DNA from: Atherinomorus stipes
Lineage: Eukaryota > Chordata > Actinopteri > Atheriniformes > Atherinidae
Direction: 5' to 3'
Assembly: GCA_023101725.1 (NCBI GenBank)
Contig: JALJCO010003435.1
Location: 36,001 to 100,000 of the forward strand
Length of the DNA stretch: 64,000 nucleotides
This document shows positions 34,471 to 45,789 of the stretch, in pieces (positions within the stretch are counted from its first letter, which is position 1; every line of letters begins with the position of its first letter). The translations under genes and the position numbers were made by a program. The notes beneath the pieces are model-generated. The model had not been told where the DNA came from. It made no database searches and saw nothing but the letters and a program-made list of their open reading frames with translations.

Positions 34471-35013
34471 AAACTGTTCAGAATTCATATTCAGTTACTG
34501 TCTCATCAGATCGTTATAAATGTATCTTGTGCTGGAAAGCTGAAAAACACAATAAACAATTTGAAAAATAGGAAATGTATCCGAAAATTATTTTCCTGTT
34601 TTTTCCCCCTACTTTAAAGAATAACCTACTCCAAATGAGACGGCCAGGGAGTGAACGGTGCAGTGTGCTGCTACTAGACAGTTAATCAAGTTTATCAAAT
34701 TGTCTGAGTTTCTTTTGCTATAGATAGACTACCCACAATCTTCCAAATAATAGAAAATATATTTCAAAAAGTTAAACTATGATGTTGTATGTACCTGCTA
34801 ATAATCTTGTAACAATATTAATCTATAAATGTGTGTGTTTCTCCCATCTATTTATGGTCTATGGTTTCTCCTCCTATCTTCGAGGTTACTGTACGCTGAT
34901 TGGTCGCGGGGTAGTGAGTGACATTGCTGATAGTGGGGGGCAGCATTGCGCACACCAGCCTATAGCCTGCCGGAAAGGACAAGAAGAAGAAGAAGGGGCG
35001 GACCATGAAAGCA
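34471..35013. other. AT-rich, then promoter-like GC-richer stretch
   Basis: 34600-34850 is AT-rich. 34880-35010 is richer in GC (TGATTGGTCGCGG with an inverted CCAAT box, then AGAAGAAGAAGAAGG). The ATTGG box upstream of the duplicated ATG block at 35014 hints at a promoter. Not proven. Confidence 0.35.
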
Positions 35014-35140
35014 GCGCATCTCACCCGGACAAGTTTGCCAATGTGAAGACTGCTAGGATGGAGGATCTCGCGGCATTTGCCATTATTCAGCTCAAAGTTA
35101 CTGAACGCTGTGCAGATCTGATCAAGTCTAATTTCAGAGG
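35014..35140 (+). repeat. Duplicated exon-like block, copy 2
   Basis: Same block as 32226-32355 without the internal stop: MEDLAAFAIIQLKVTERCAD, then LIKSNFR. It ends at TTTCAGAG where the antisense L1 begins. The two copies bracket the hAT element in direct orientation. Confidence 0.55.
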
Positions 35141-36775
35141 CCTGGTGATTTGCCCTTAGCCAATTGGTGGATTGCTTTATCCAATTCTTCAATTATCAGG
35201 TCATCTTCCATACTATTTTTAAATTCACAGTCGATTGTTTCCATACATTCATTAATTTAATAAAAAAAAACTTGCATTTTGATTCAGAATAATTGTTAGA
35301 ATATAACATACTATAAAAGTTTCTAATTGTTTGATTTATAATAGCAAAATTGTAACAATACCTTTAATCCTCAGTTTTGAGATTTTCTTTTAAGATTGCC
35401 TCTGTTTCTCAAGATTAAAAAAATAAGACAAATTCTTCTCGCCCTCTTTGATCCATCGGGCCCTGGAGCGGACAAAGGCTCCCACATGGGAATTTCTAAC
35501 TGACCCTGCTCATCAGATGTTAACACTGGCTTTGCACATAGAGCATTTGTATTACTAATAAGGTAAGATTGTTTGGCCCTCCTTTGTACTGAAGCCTTTT
35601 TACCAAACTATATTGCTACTGTCTTGACACTGAATTTGAACCAATCCCACTTTTTTAGGGGTAAAGATTCCAGGAAAGAAATACTTTCAATAAGATTCCT
35701 TACTTCAACACAAAATTCTTTATAAAGCAAAAGGTTACTACTGAATCTCCAGAATTTGAGGGCGTTTTATATTTGTTAAAAGAGAGAAACAGGGTAACCG
35801 CACAATGGTCAGTTAGAGGGCATGAAATTTCACACTTTGAAATGGTATTCATTATATTATGAGGGATTAACCAGTAGTCTAGCCTTGAACATTGGCCATT
35901 GTTGGAAGCATTAAACCAGGTGAGCTGTCTGGAGTTAGGGTTTTTTAGCCTCCAGCAGTCTGTCAAATTAGTGCTGGAGATTAAATTGTTGAAAATATCT
36001 TCAAATAGATGATGCTGTGTTCTTGAGGAGAGACGGTCCACTGACCTGTCCGGGACAATATTAAAATCACCACCCAAAATAGCCTGATCTGTTGAATATT
36101 TTCGTTTCCATTGCTTTATCCTTTCACCAAGGTCAGCATAAAATATTTTGTTGATTGTGTTTATGTATTTAACAGCAGAGCAAACTAAAATAATCTTAGC
36201 TCCATCAATTTCAACTACTACCATTAACCAGTGACCACTTGTATCATTTTCATGGTCTAAAACAGATCCAGGAAACCTGTGAAAAAAATCATAACCCCAG
36301 CCGAATGAGATGTGCAATGGCTAAAGAACATAAGATCTCCCCATTAAAGTTTCCAGAACTTAACATCCTCACTCGCTGAGTGTATTTCTTGCAAGAAAAA
36401 ACAGTTTTCTGCTCCTTACAGTAAAGAAAAATGGCCTGACGTTTGACATTGTTCTTCAGTCCCCTAGTGTTTCACGATAACAAAGATAATATATATAAAA
36501 TAAATGTGCAAAAATGTCAGGAACAATGTGCAGGAATGAGTAAACCATGATTTAGTAGTGCATTAGCCCGTTAAACAAGAAAACAGAAAGTTTTCAAGAA
36601 AGGAAAAAAAAAAAACTTTCCCCCAGAACGATCAAATTACTCAGGATACACAAAGGATGCAGGCTTGTAGCTAAGCTCGGGGCTTTTGCAGCGACTAAGG
36701 GTTGATAACTTGGCTAGAAAAAACTTTAGTGTAAGAGCCTGCTGAAGATCTGCCTCTCACTCCGCCATCTTGGGA
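35141..36775 (-). mobile_element. Antisense L1/Tx1-type LINE fragment
   Basis: On the minus strand a 5' end (GGTCCCAAGATGGCGGAGTG at about 36775) is followed by about 300 bp of non-coding sequence, then the ORF2 start (GLKNNVKRQAIFLYCKEQKT), endonuclease, linker (WIKEGEKNLSYFFNLEKQRQ) and the start of the reverse transcriptase (LDKAIHQLAKGKSPG), where it stops at 35141. No ORF1 lies between the 5' region and ORF2. The 3' half is missing, unusual for a simple LINE insertion, so it was later truncated. Confidence 0.8.
35700..36317 (-). pseudogene. L1-type AP endonuclease domain
   Basis: 205 codons. ILGGDFNIVPDRSVDRLSS holds the GDFN catalytic motif, LTWFNASNNGQCSRLDYWLI the R-x-D-x-x-x motif, and CPLTDHCAV the terminal D-H pair, so the second half of the endonuclease fold is complete. 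The catalytic N-terminal N and E motifs lie upstream (36318-36470) in shifted or stop-broken frames. Such domains nick target DNA for retrotransposition. Confidence 0.85.
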
Positions 36776-36795
36776 CCCCCCCTCATGTTTGATGA

Positions 36796-37269
36796 TGCTG
36801 CGTTCCATTTCAACTCGGAAGTCGGAAATTCCCAGTTCCGAGTAGGAAGTTTAAACTGGAACGGCCCCCTGAAGTCGGATTTCCCACTCGGAAAGTCGGA
36901 CAACTCTCGCAGCTCCGAGTCCAGATTTAAAGATGGCCGCGCCCTGTGTTAGCAGTTTTAGAAGCTCCTGTAATGTTACATTTATTTACACTTCTTACTT
37001 ATATTTTGTTGCATAAATCAGTCGTACACGTAGTATTGGTTTATATAGAGTAGGGGGAAGCTGCTGTAGTATAATTCACATTTTTCATGTGATATATGTG
37101 AACGACAACGCCAGCTGTGCCAACAACAGCTAATAACAATAGCCTTAGCAAACACGTTGTTTTGCTAGGCTGCTAACTGGTTTTCCGACCAGTGAGCTGG
37201 AAGTTGGTCGGGTGTGACGTCACCCCCCCAGTTCCCACTTCCCAGTTCCGGGGAAAATGGAACGCAGCA
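36796..37269. mobile_element. MITE with TGCTGCGTTCCATTT tips
   Basis: Left tip TGCTGCGTTCCATTTCAACT; reversed right tip TGCTGCGTTCCATTTTCCCC; flanked by TGA (36793-36795 and 37270-37272). A 3-bp duplication suits PIF/Harbinger. Interior CTCGGAAGTCGGA motifs are repeated. Recognised as a common fish MITE type. Confidence 0.75.
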
Positions 37270-37460
37270 TGATCATGTGGGTCACATTTTCCGGTGCAGT
37301 GCAGGGGCAGTCTGGCCCCGTCCCAATACCCGCACTTCCACCCTTGCGCCCCTAGAATGCGCTCCCGTTGAGGGTTGAAGTGCGTAGTGTGTCCCAGTTC
37401 TCCAGGGCTGCTCGTCGCGCCCCCTTTTGCGCCCTCAATCCACACTTCAGTGAAGTCCGC

Positions 37461-38045
37461 TAGCCTGGTACACCAGCCTGACTAACGCCATGTATGAGAT
37501 CCACGGCATGTCGGTCTGGTTCCTCCGCTGGAGACTGATTTCCAATGCGAGACGAGAGGCGGGACTAACAGGAGGACAGTGAACCGGAGAGAACCAATCA
37601 GAAGTGACTGTAGCTAGCGTAGCTCGGCACTCTGTTGCTACGTTTCTATGGCGACGCCGGAAGTCAGCGTTTACACGATGTTTTCCCCTCTCTTTTAATG
37701 TAGTTTTCTTGTGTATATTAACGTAGAATGTTTGGTTTTATAGTTATAAATACTCTGTTACATGTCAGCATTGTTTATTGCTGAACTACTAATATGAGAA
37801 AGCATTTGTGTCGCACGTCATGTGACTATGACCCGGAAGCTGTTAGTTACGCACCAAAACAGAGCAGAAACAGCGGTGGAGACGTCGGAGGAGTTTAACG
37901 TTCATCTGTTAATAATTCTACTGCTGCGCTGTGATTGGTCCGGTCAATTTTTTACCGGAGTGGAATCATTCTCCAATGGAGGGAATCCAGACTGACTTGC
38001 CGTGTATCTCATACATGGCGTTAGTCAGGCTGGTGTACCAGGCTA
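37461..38045. mobile_element. Mutator-like MITE with 9-bp duplication
   Basis: Inverted tips of about 47 bp (TAGCCTGGTACACCAGCCTG ... and the same reversed at 37998-38045) with an exact 9-bp target duplication GAAGTCCGC (37452-37460 and 38046-38054). Nine bases is characteristic of Mutator/MULE transposition. 585 bp, no coding sequence. Confidence 0.85.
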
Positions 38046-38399
38046 GAAGTCCGCATCCATGCAGACTTCACCGAAGCAAATTGCCCATAATTCATTGCTG
38101 CATGTGACGTTTTGAACCATAAAGGCGGAACATGTCCATGTTTCGTGATGAGCTCCTGCCTGTGGTGGAAAAAAAGCCATTTCAGATGTAAATATTGAAA
38201 TATTTAATCTTTTGTGCTGTAGGTGAAATAATTACTGAAGTTTGTCCTGTTAATTTAAAGTATACTTCGAATATTAAAATTCAAAGCATTTGAATAATGA
38301 AAGTTTTCAGTTTACTGATAAAAGTAGCTAAATTATTTTTTTATTTAAAAACTTTATTTACAGGTAAGTCCAGTCGAGACGCGTCTTTAACAAGGGAAA

Positions 38400-38650
38400 C
38401 CTGTTTACCTGACATAGTTTAGTTTAGTTTATTATGGATTCCCATTAGTCTTCACCAGTGAAGACTATTCTTCCTGGGATCCAGATCAACATAAATTTTG
38501 AACATACAACCAACAAAAACACAGGTTAACTACATTAAAATACAATACTAAGCAAACATTTTAAAAGAAAAAAGCAAAAACTAAATAAGTATACAATACC
38601 AAAGCATCTATTTACAATGAAATTAAGAATAGAATAATTATGTAGCCATA
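38400..38650 (-). mobile_element. Antisense LINE 3' tail
   Basis: TAGTTTAGTTTATTATGGAT... read on the minus strand ends ...AATCCATAATAAACTAAACTA, a LINE 3' tail with a short tandem end. 5'-truncated; clade not determined. Confidence 0.5.
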
Positions 38651-38987
38651 CTTCTGTAAGCCTTACAGCTCATGTGATTTATACGGGTCTCAGTTCCCAA
38701 TGTAACTAAAAGAATTTATACATGTTTATATGGACATGTGGACATTTATGGACATTCTATGCTAACGATAACAGTCACAGAGCGACAATTTAATCATTAT
38801 TATACATTTGTTTAGAATGTAATAGTTATTTTTTTTTTTAAAATTCTGGAATGCGCTGCTAGGTAGCTGCAGTTTGTAATAGCTCTCCCTCAACTTTTGT
38901 GTTTTTTTTAAATAGAGTTGTCTTTTTTATTGACATTACTTGTCAGATTAGGTTTTTCTTGGAGGATCTTTTATGCTGGTTTGAAGG

Positions 38988-39371
38988 GTGTGCAATTCGG
39001 GAGATTTTTCCTCATATATTTGGCTTTTTTCACTACTTGTTATGATGTGTATCCATAGCAACGGAAAAATTGTTTATCACCGGGATCAACTGTTAAAACT
39101 CTCCCAAATCAAGATTTTCAGCGAAATAACACGTCAAATCCCAGTGGAGTTAAGAAGAAAGACAAGAGGATGCAGGGCAGGGGTAAGGCAGAGAGAAAAA
39201 CGGTGGAGATTTAAACCGTTTCTTCCAACTGTGGTGATGGGTAATGTAAGATCGCTAGCTAACAAGATGGACCAGCTTGAAGTGCTAACAAGGTCTCAGA
39301 AAGAGTATAGAGAATGCAGTATCATGTGTTTTTACCGAGACATGGCTGCACAAACACATCCCGGACTTTAA
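38988..39371 (+). pseudogene. L2 ORF2 N-terminal part
   Basis: YHRDQLLKLSQIKIFSEITR and VMGNVRSLANKMDQLEVL: the latter is the N-terminal N-x-R-S motif of the AP endonuclease. The frame shifts near 39338, where the expected metal-binding ET motif should be; here it reads CFYRDMAAQ. Upstream start uncertain. Confidence 0.75.
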
Positions 39372-39453
39372 TGCGTCTGTACACGGCTTCAAGACGATCC
39401 GTGCAGACCGAAATAAACAGCTCAGCGGGAAGCGGAAGGGAGGCAGAATTGCA

Positions 39454-40440
39454 GTGCTGGTCAATCAGCGTTGGTGCCATCCAGGACACATCACTGTCAA
39501 GGAGAAGATCTGCACAAGAGACATTGAACTGTTAGCTGTGAGTTTTCGTCCATATTATTTACCCAGAGAGTTTGCCTGTGTTATTCTGGTAGCGGTTTAT
39601 ATAATACCAGGTACCGCACCAGAGACAGCCTGTGATGTCATCAGCTCCGTCGTGGCTAAACTACAAACACAGCATCCAAACTCATTCATAGCGATCTCTG
39701 GAGACTTCAACAACGTCTCCCTCTCTGCTACATTGCCAACTTTCCAGCAGTTTGTCAGCTGCTCCACCAGAGAAAATAAGATGTTGGACTTATTTTATGC
39801 AAATACAAAGAATGCATACAGCTCCTCTGCCCTGCCTCCTTTAGGAAGATCGGATCATAATCTGGTTCTTCTCACCTCCACCTACAAGCCCATCGTTCAG
39901 CAGCAACCAGTCATTAGGAGGACGATTAAAACCTGGTCTACTGAGGCTGAAGATGCTCTGAGAGGGTGCTTTGAGGCCACAGACTGGAATGTCCTCTGTG
40001 AACCTCATGGAGATGACATCAACACCATGACTGAGTGTGTGACAGATTACATAAACTTCTGTGTGGACAACATCGTTCCAACAAGAACAGTGAGGTGCTT
40101 CCCCAATAACAAACCCTGGATCACCAGTGACCTGAAAAAGCTGCTGAACATCAAAAAGAATGCTTTCAGGGATGGAGACAGGGAGTTACTGAAGACCACA
40201 CAAAAACAACTGAAAACACAGACTAAGAAGTGCAAAGAGGACGACAGGAAGAAGTTGGAGAGCCAGCTCCAGCAGAACAACGTGAGGGATGTGTGGTCGG
40301 GAATGAAGAAGATCACTGACTTCAAGTTAAAGGGGGACCAGACTGACGGAGGTCTGGACAGAGCTAACGAACTGAACATGTTCTTCAATAGGTTCAGTTC
40401 CCCCCTGCCGACAACCCAACACACCACACACCCTCCATGA
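39454..40440 (+). pseudogene. L2 ORF2 endonuclease to RT linker
   Basis: 328 codons. AISGDFNNVS is the GDFN catalytic motif; LPPLGRSDHNLVLL carries the terminal SDH; PWITSDLKKLLNIKKNAFRD is the conserved linker. This frame holds most of the endonuclease and leads into the polymerase. It is cut off from its own N-terminus by the frameshift near 39340 and ends at a TGA that overlaps the next frame. Confidence 0.85.
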
Positions 40441-41153
40441 GCCCACAGCTTTCCTGTCCCACCTCCACTCTGTCACCCTGCACCTCAGTCATGGACCTGA
40501 ACACAGCCTCATCTCCCTCTACATCAGGACATCCTGAGACCTCTTTTGCCTCCACCTCCAGCCTGACTGTCTCCTGTGACCAGGTCAAGAAACAACTGGA
40601 GAAACTGAACCGGAACAAGGCTGCAGGTCCAGATGGTGTCAGTCTCAGAGTTCTCAAGACCTGCTCAGAACAACTATGTCCGGTTCTCCAGCACCTTTTT
40701 AACACCAGCCTGAGACAAAACAGAGTTCCTGTGCTGTGGAAAACATCCTGTCTTGTTCCTGTCCCTAAAAAACCACAACCAGCTGAACCAAATGACTACA
40801 GACCAGTTGCTCTGACATCTCACATCATGAAAGTCCTGGAGAGACTCTTACTGGCTCACCTCAACAAGCAAGTGAACACCTTTCAGGACCCATTACAGTT
40901 CGCATATCGTAATGGGCTTGGGGTTGAAGACGCCATCATCTTCTTGCTTCAGAGAGCCCACTCTCATCTGGACCAGTCAGGCAGCACTTTGAGGGTCATG
41001 TTCTTTGATTTTTCAAGTGCCTTTAATACTATTCAGCTGCTTTGCTATGTCAGAAGCTCCATAACTTCCAGGTGGATCCTCCACAACCACCTGGATTTAC
41101 GACTACCTAACAAACAGACCACAGTTTGTGAGACTAAAAGGTTGTGTGTCTGA
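40437..41153 (+). pseudogene. L2 reverse transcriptase, finger and motif A region
   Basis: LNRNKAAGPDGVSLRVLK (motif 1), CLVPVPKKPQPAEPNDYRPV (motif 2), LQFAYRNGLGVEDAI and VMFFDFSSAFNTI (motif A with the catalytic aspartate). After about 41045 the frame diverges: the expected YLTNRPQFV segment is found in another frame at 41090-41125, so a short indel broke it. Confidence 0.88.
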
Positions 41154-41355
41154 GATGGTGGTCAGCAGCACTGGAGCACCACAAGGAACTGTACTCTCAC
41201 CGTTCCTCTTTACACTGTACACCTCAGACTTCCAGTACAACTCTGAGTCCTGTCATCTGCAGAAATACTCTGATGACTCTGCAGTTGTGGGGTGTATCAG
41301 TGATGGACAAGAAGCCGAGTACAGGGAACTGGTCAATCAGTTTGTGAAATGGTAA
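41128..41355 (+). pseudogene. L2 reverse transcriptase palm, motifs B and C
   Basis: STGAPQGTVLSPFLFTLYTS (motif B) and LQKYSDDSAVVGCI (motif C; YSDD in place of the more usual YADD). The frame ends at TAA 41356; thumb motifs such as NTSKTKEMIVDFRR continue in a further frame at 41370-41415. Confidence 0.88.
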
Positions 41356-42540
41356 CAATCAGCTCATCTTAAATACCAGCAAGACTAAAGAGATGATTGT
41401 TGACTTCAGGAGGAGCAAGAATAAGCAGCATAGTCCTGTCTACATCCTGGAAGAGGAGGTGGAGGTGGTGGAGAACTACAAATACCTGGAGTTCCGCTGG
41501 ACAACAGACTCGATTGGAAATGCAACAGTGACTACATCTACAAGAAAGGTCAGAGCAGACTCTACTTCTTAAGGAAGCTGAGATCATTCAACGTCTGCAC
41601 CAAGATGTTGCAGATCTTCTACAAGTCTGTTGTGGAAAGTGCAATTAGCTTTGCAGCATCTGCTGGGGAAGCAGCATCAGAACCAGAGACTTGAAGAAAC
41701 TAAACAAGCTGATCGAGAAAGCTGGTTCTGTGCTGGGGATAACTCTGGAGCCGCTGGAGCTGATCGTTCAAAAGAATGCTGCACAAGCTGATGAAGATGA
41801 TGGAGGACACTTCCCATCCTCTCCACAACACGGTGAAGAATCAACAGAGTGTGTTCAGTGGGAGGCTGCATCAGGTTAGCTGTAGGACGGAGAGATACAG
41901 GAATTCATTCCTACCAACAGCATCACCCTAAAGAACAAGACCGACTGACTTTTTTGTTTATTTAAAAAAAAAAAAAAAAAAGTGAGCTTTTACAATACTG
42001 AATTTCCCTTCTGGGATGAATAAAGTATTTTTCATTTCATTTCATTTTCATTCATTATTTAACCTGTACTGGTGAAATTATACAGACACCTTACAGAAAT
42101 TAGTTCAGTAATTCATTGGTTTATTAAATAAACTTGTGTGGATTTCATAACATCCATTTTACAAGAACAGATTAAATGAACTTTATTCAATTTATGTTTA
42201 AAAAATGACGTAGCTTCACCAGGAACAGAGATGAAGCTGAGTTTGGCAGCAATAACGTGAAATGATGTGGTGCAAAATGGAGGAACATCACTGTCCCAAT
42301 TCTGCCTTTTTCCCGCACTTCCAATCTGCACACCCTAACCCTTAATGTGCACCTCTGCCAAGTGCGCACTTCATAAAGGGTGTAGGGTTTAGGGTGGGTA
42401 TTGGGAAAGGGCCTCTGAAGTCTGACAAAGTTTCTAACCAGCATGCAACATTCCAGGACCACAACCCTGGCCCAATCACTGCGGTAAAGTTGGTTTGTTG
42501 TTGGATATTGGCTTGACATTCGGTAGGGACCATCTGCAAA

Positions 42541-43265
42541 TTACCTAAAAAATGTTCACTAAAAATCAACAAAATAACCTTTTACCATTCCGTTTGCTGT
42601 AGTACATCACATTTACTATGCCCTATCTACTACAGATGAGATTATCCTGATAAAGTATTTTATATGCCCATAGTATGCATTTATTACCTAAAAATATTCA
42701 CTAAAAATCAATAAAATGACTTTTTACCATTCTGTTTGCTGTAGTACATCACATTTACTATGCCCTATCTACTACAGGTGAGATTATCCTGATAAAGTAC
42801 TTTATATGCCCATAGTATGCATTTATTGCTTAAAAATATTCACTAAAAATCAACAAAATAACCTTTTACCATTCTGTTTGCTGTAGTACATCACATTTAT
42901 TATGCCCTATCTACTACAGGTGAGTATTGTCTAAAAAAGTACTTTATATGCCCTAAGTATGCATTAATTACCTAAAGATATTCACTAAAAATCAACAAAA
43001 TAACCTGTTACCATTCTGTTTGCTTGAGTACATCACAGTTACTACACCCTATCTACTACAGGTGAGTATTGTCTAAAAAAGTACTTTATATGCCCATAGT
43101 ATGCATTTATTGCTTAAAAATATTCACTAAAAATCAACAAAATAACCCTTTACCATTCTGTTTATTGTAGCACATCACATTTACTATGCCCTATCTACTA
43201 CAGGTGAGATTATCCTGATTAAGTATTTTATATGCCCATAGTATGCATTTATTGCTTAAAAATAT
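42541..43265 (+). repeat. 142-bp tandem array, left arm (about 5 copies)
   Basis: The unit includes TATTCACTAAAAATCAACAA, TACCATTCTGTTTGCTGTAG, CACATTTACTATGCCCTATC and TATATGCCCATAGTATGCAT. Period measured from the TTACCTAAAA motif at 42541, 42684, 42826, 42968, 43110 and 43252. Confidence 0.93.
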
Positions 43266-44083
43266 GTAGGTGTGGCTGCAGTTCAGCGATGCTGTCTGCT
43301 GTCAGGAGGTCCACATGGACCAGATCATGAAGTTTTTATGACGGTCATTTTGCATCAACCTGCTTCAGAGCTCTTCTGCTCATCATCAGGCTGTGGGGAG
43401 GATTCATGAGTGTTGCCGTTTGACGTGTGTTTAATAAGCGGCTCAAAGAGTAATAGAGGCGGAGAGCTACGTACTGATGCTGGGACGGGCTGATGCTGCA
43501 GACCGGTCCGGCTGTCACCGGATGTGGATGTCACCGGCGGTGATATTAAAACACTCAGAGCAACTGCAGACTTTCGTCTGCGGACCTCTAGCTACCAGAC
43601 TCCAAGTCTCCTGATCATTTTCCTAATTTCCTCTAGAAAATTCTCACTTCATAATCTGGAGTCAGGGAGGTTCCCTTTTCAGAGCCGCCAGCAGCAGCAG
43701 GACCGGTTTCTGGTTCAGATGGAGGTTGTTAACTGTCCTGTCTTCAGCAGGACTTTGGAAAACTTGCTTGTAGACCAGGAGGATACAGCCGTGGTTCCCC
43801 TTTTGTCTTTTTGTCTCCTTTGGCTCACCAGTCTCCGTCATTCAGCTGTTATCTTTATAATTGTGGACCGGACCAGAGGACTCTCATTCAGGACCGCAGG
43901 ACTAATCAACCCGGTGACGTCAGAGCTTAGAGTACTGCAAGGTGGCGGCGCCATTGTCCTAAAAACGTCAAACTTCGCAACATTTTTCTTTTATATGCTT
44001 ATATTTTTCACGTTTGGTATATAATTATTGATAAGACCAGGACTCAGTCTATTAAATAAAGTTAGGTTGGTTGAGGGTTGCAT
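43266..44083. other. Fold-back core, unidentified part
   Basis: No recognised domain. A 166-codon plus frame (43524-44024) begins MDVTGGDIKTLRA and ends hydrophobic; it has no family motif and is not called. The right edge GGTTGCATTTCCACTTTAA meets the gag relic and ends in TTAA, perhaps the tip of another TTAA element. Confidence 0.4.
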
Positions 44084-45789
44084 TTCCACTTTAAGGGAGC
44101 AAACTGACTGTGCTGCATACTTGTACATCATCTGATAAATAGATGCGGTGAGGCGATTCATTTTACTGGGGAGGGAGACACTTGAGGATGCTGAGAGTGA
44201 CTTATGGTTAGGGTGAAGGTGATTAGCCACTGACGGCTCCACAGCCAGGGTTTCGGCCAACCCCAGCTCACCCATCCCCTGCACATCCAGCTTAGAGCAG
44301 CCCTTGGCGGGAGCTTGCTCTTGTACAGAAGCGGGTATGAAAAAGTTCCTCCTTTTTCTGCCAGAAGTGGTGCAGTGATAGTGCAGTAATGGTGCACTAT
44401 CACTGACTGAACGAGTTGTCCTGCGAATACGTCATCACGCACGGTGTCCAAACTTGCCATGTGGAACTGTCCTTGTTCCGGGCGTTCATTTATGTTCTGA
44501 AATCGTTTCCCCTGGCACCCAGGCGTTTCTCTGTGCGATTGAATTAGCAGACAAGTGGCTGGTAAGTGGCTGGCAGTCGGCAGAAAGGGGAACTTTTTCA
44601 TGCCCGCGTCTGTATGGGCTCGACCAGTAACGGCTCATTTCTTTAATTGTAGCAGTTGTTTTGCTGGCGGCGGGGCTGGTGGGAGCCTTTTGCCGTCAAA
44701 CAGATCACGTTTTGTTCCCTCTGCACCCTGAGCTGCCGGCCATGGGATGCTGAGCTTTGCAGATGCACGTTTGCAGACATCATATAAGCTGCTTTCTGCA
44801 GGAGAGACCGCTTCAGCCCCACTGGGTGGCCGTGATGGCTGGGCTGGGAAGGTGGAATCATCCTCTTCCTCCTTATCATTGGAGGTCAGAGTTGGCCCCG
44901 CCCTCTGCGTCCTCAGTAACCGGGTCGAGCAACACATCATTGAGGTGTCCCTTGAAGAGTGGGGGCATGACTGGGGAGTCCTCGTCTATCATGTCCGCCC
45001 AGCTCGAAGCGGCTCGCGGCTGGTGGACGTCACTCGGAACCACAGCCGCGGCTCCCAAAAAGGAGGGGTCCTGATTGTTCTCTACTGCAACTCTCAGCCT
45101 TGTTTCCAGGACCTTTTCTGGCATGGAGGAGCAGTGCGAGCATCTTGCGGGTTAGCTAGCGAAGCTTGAACGTGTTTAGCGCCCATGCACACCATGCACA
45201 TAGGACAAGGGTCCCGACCCAAGATGGAGGCCCCACATGACGTGGGGCACGGTCGGGATGCAGCCTCTTTAAATTACGGCTCCGACCCTTTGGTGGGGGT
45301 GGCAGCCGCAGCCATATCAGGAATTTTGGAAAGGAAACAGGCTCTTCGTGACACGTAAGTCTGTTCGTGCTAGCAATAGCTGCGGGGTCTATTCCGAGCC
45401 AACAGCTAATCCGAGTCAGCTCGTCGTGACACGTTAGTTGATTCAGACGATCTTCTAGCAAACTAATGCTAGGTTAAATCAGGCTCACCTTAGCGTGTTA
45501 GCCTGAATCACACAGGCGTCCAGTACCACTTGTTAAAGCCGAGTGAAACAGCTGGCCTTATGCCTATGCTGTTACGGATGACTGCGAAAAACACACTTTC
45601 AAAGTACTCAGAACGATTCAGACCCGAGTCCTGAAACTGCGTTCAGGGACGTATTGCTTGATGGGACGTCTGAGAACTGTTACACAGTCAACCAAGCTAG
45701 CCTGACCACGCTGATGGAAGCTCTGTTGTAGTTCCACACGGGAAGAAAGCAAGAATGAGTGAGGAGTGGTCAGTTGGCCAGTAAAAGGC
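44084..45789 (-). mobile_element. DIRS-like retroelement 5' part and gag relic
   Basis: Minus-strand fragments in order: CPMCMVCMGAKHVQASLA; PEKVLETRLRVAVENNQDPS (45124-44876); SLYDVCKRASAKLSIPWPAA and DLFDGKRLPPAPPPAKQLL (44940-44635); then GMGELGLAETLAVEPSVANH and NRLTASIYQMMYKYAAQSVC (44284-44100). I recognise these as gag of fish DIRS-type (tyrosine-recombinase) retroelements. Frames change several times and a MITE interrupts the gene. The sequence 45260-45789 would be the 5' non-coding region. No RT or recombinase remains. Confidence 0.65.
44326..44612. mobile_element. TA-target MITE inside the gag relic
   Basis: Inverted tips CAGAAGCGGGTATGAAAAAG and (reversed) CAGACGCGGGCATGAAAAAG, flanked by TA (44324-44325 and 44613-44614). 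Removing it with one TA rejoins the gag-like reading across the site. 287 bp; Tc1/mariner-type target choice. Confidence 0.8.

Larger units (their letters stand above)
38840..42050 (+). mobile_element. Nearly full-length L2/Maui-type LINE
   Basis: The 5' region from about 38840 is followed by endonuclease and reverse-transcriptase coding sequence (39100-41560), then a 3' end with an A18 run (41964-41981) and the tail TGAATTTCCCTTCTGGGATG + AATAAAGTATTTTTCATTTC. That tail and the motif set are typical of L2-clade elements in fish. Several frameshifts (near 39340, 41050-41090, 41356) inactivate it. The 3' 530 bp are almost identical to the copy at 6255-6796, so both may be fairly young. Confidence 0.88.
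37313..42420. mobile_element. Split MITE with GTCCCAATACCC tips (low certainty)
   Basis: 37317-37460 (GTCCCAATACCCGCACTTCC...) continues at 38055-about 38200 after removal of the 9-bp-duplicated MITE. A possible opposite end lies at 42290-42420 (GTGCGCACTTCATAAAGG ... GGGTGGGTATTGGGAAA). If so, the 3.2-kb LINE and an antisense LINE tail are also inserted in it. The right end may instead belong to the neighbouring fold-back. Confidence 0.4.

Noticed and set aside
40047..40427. 126-codon minus-strand frame
   Set aside because: Antisense shadow of the L2 ORF2.
43524..44024. 166-codon plus-strand frame in the fold-back core
   Set aside because: No domain, no codon pattern or splice context, and it overlaps repeat edges; more likely chance.
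44747..45169. 140- and 105-codon plus-strand frames
   Set aside because: They are antisense shadows of the DIRS-like gag relic on the minus strand.
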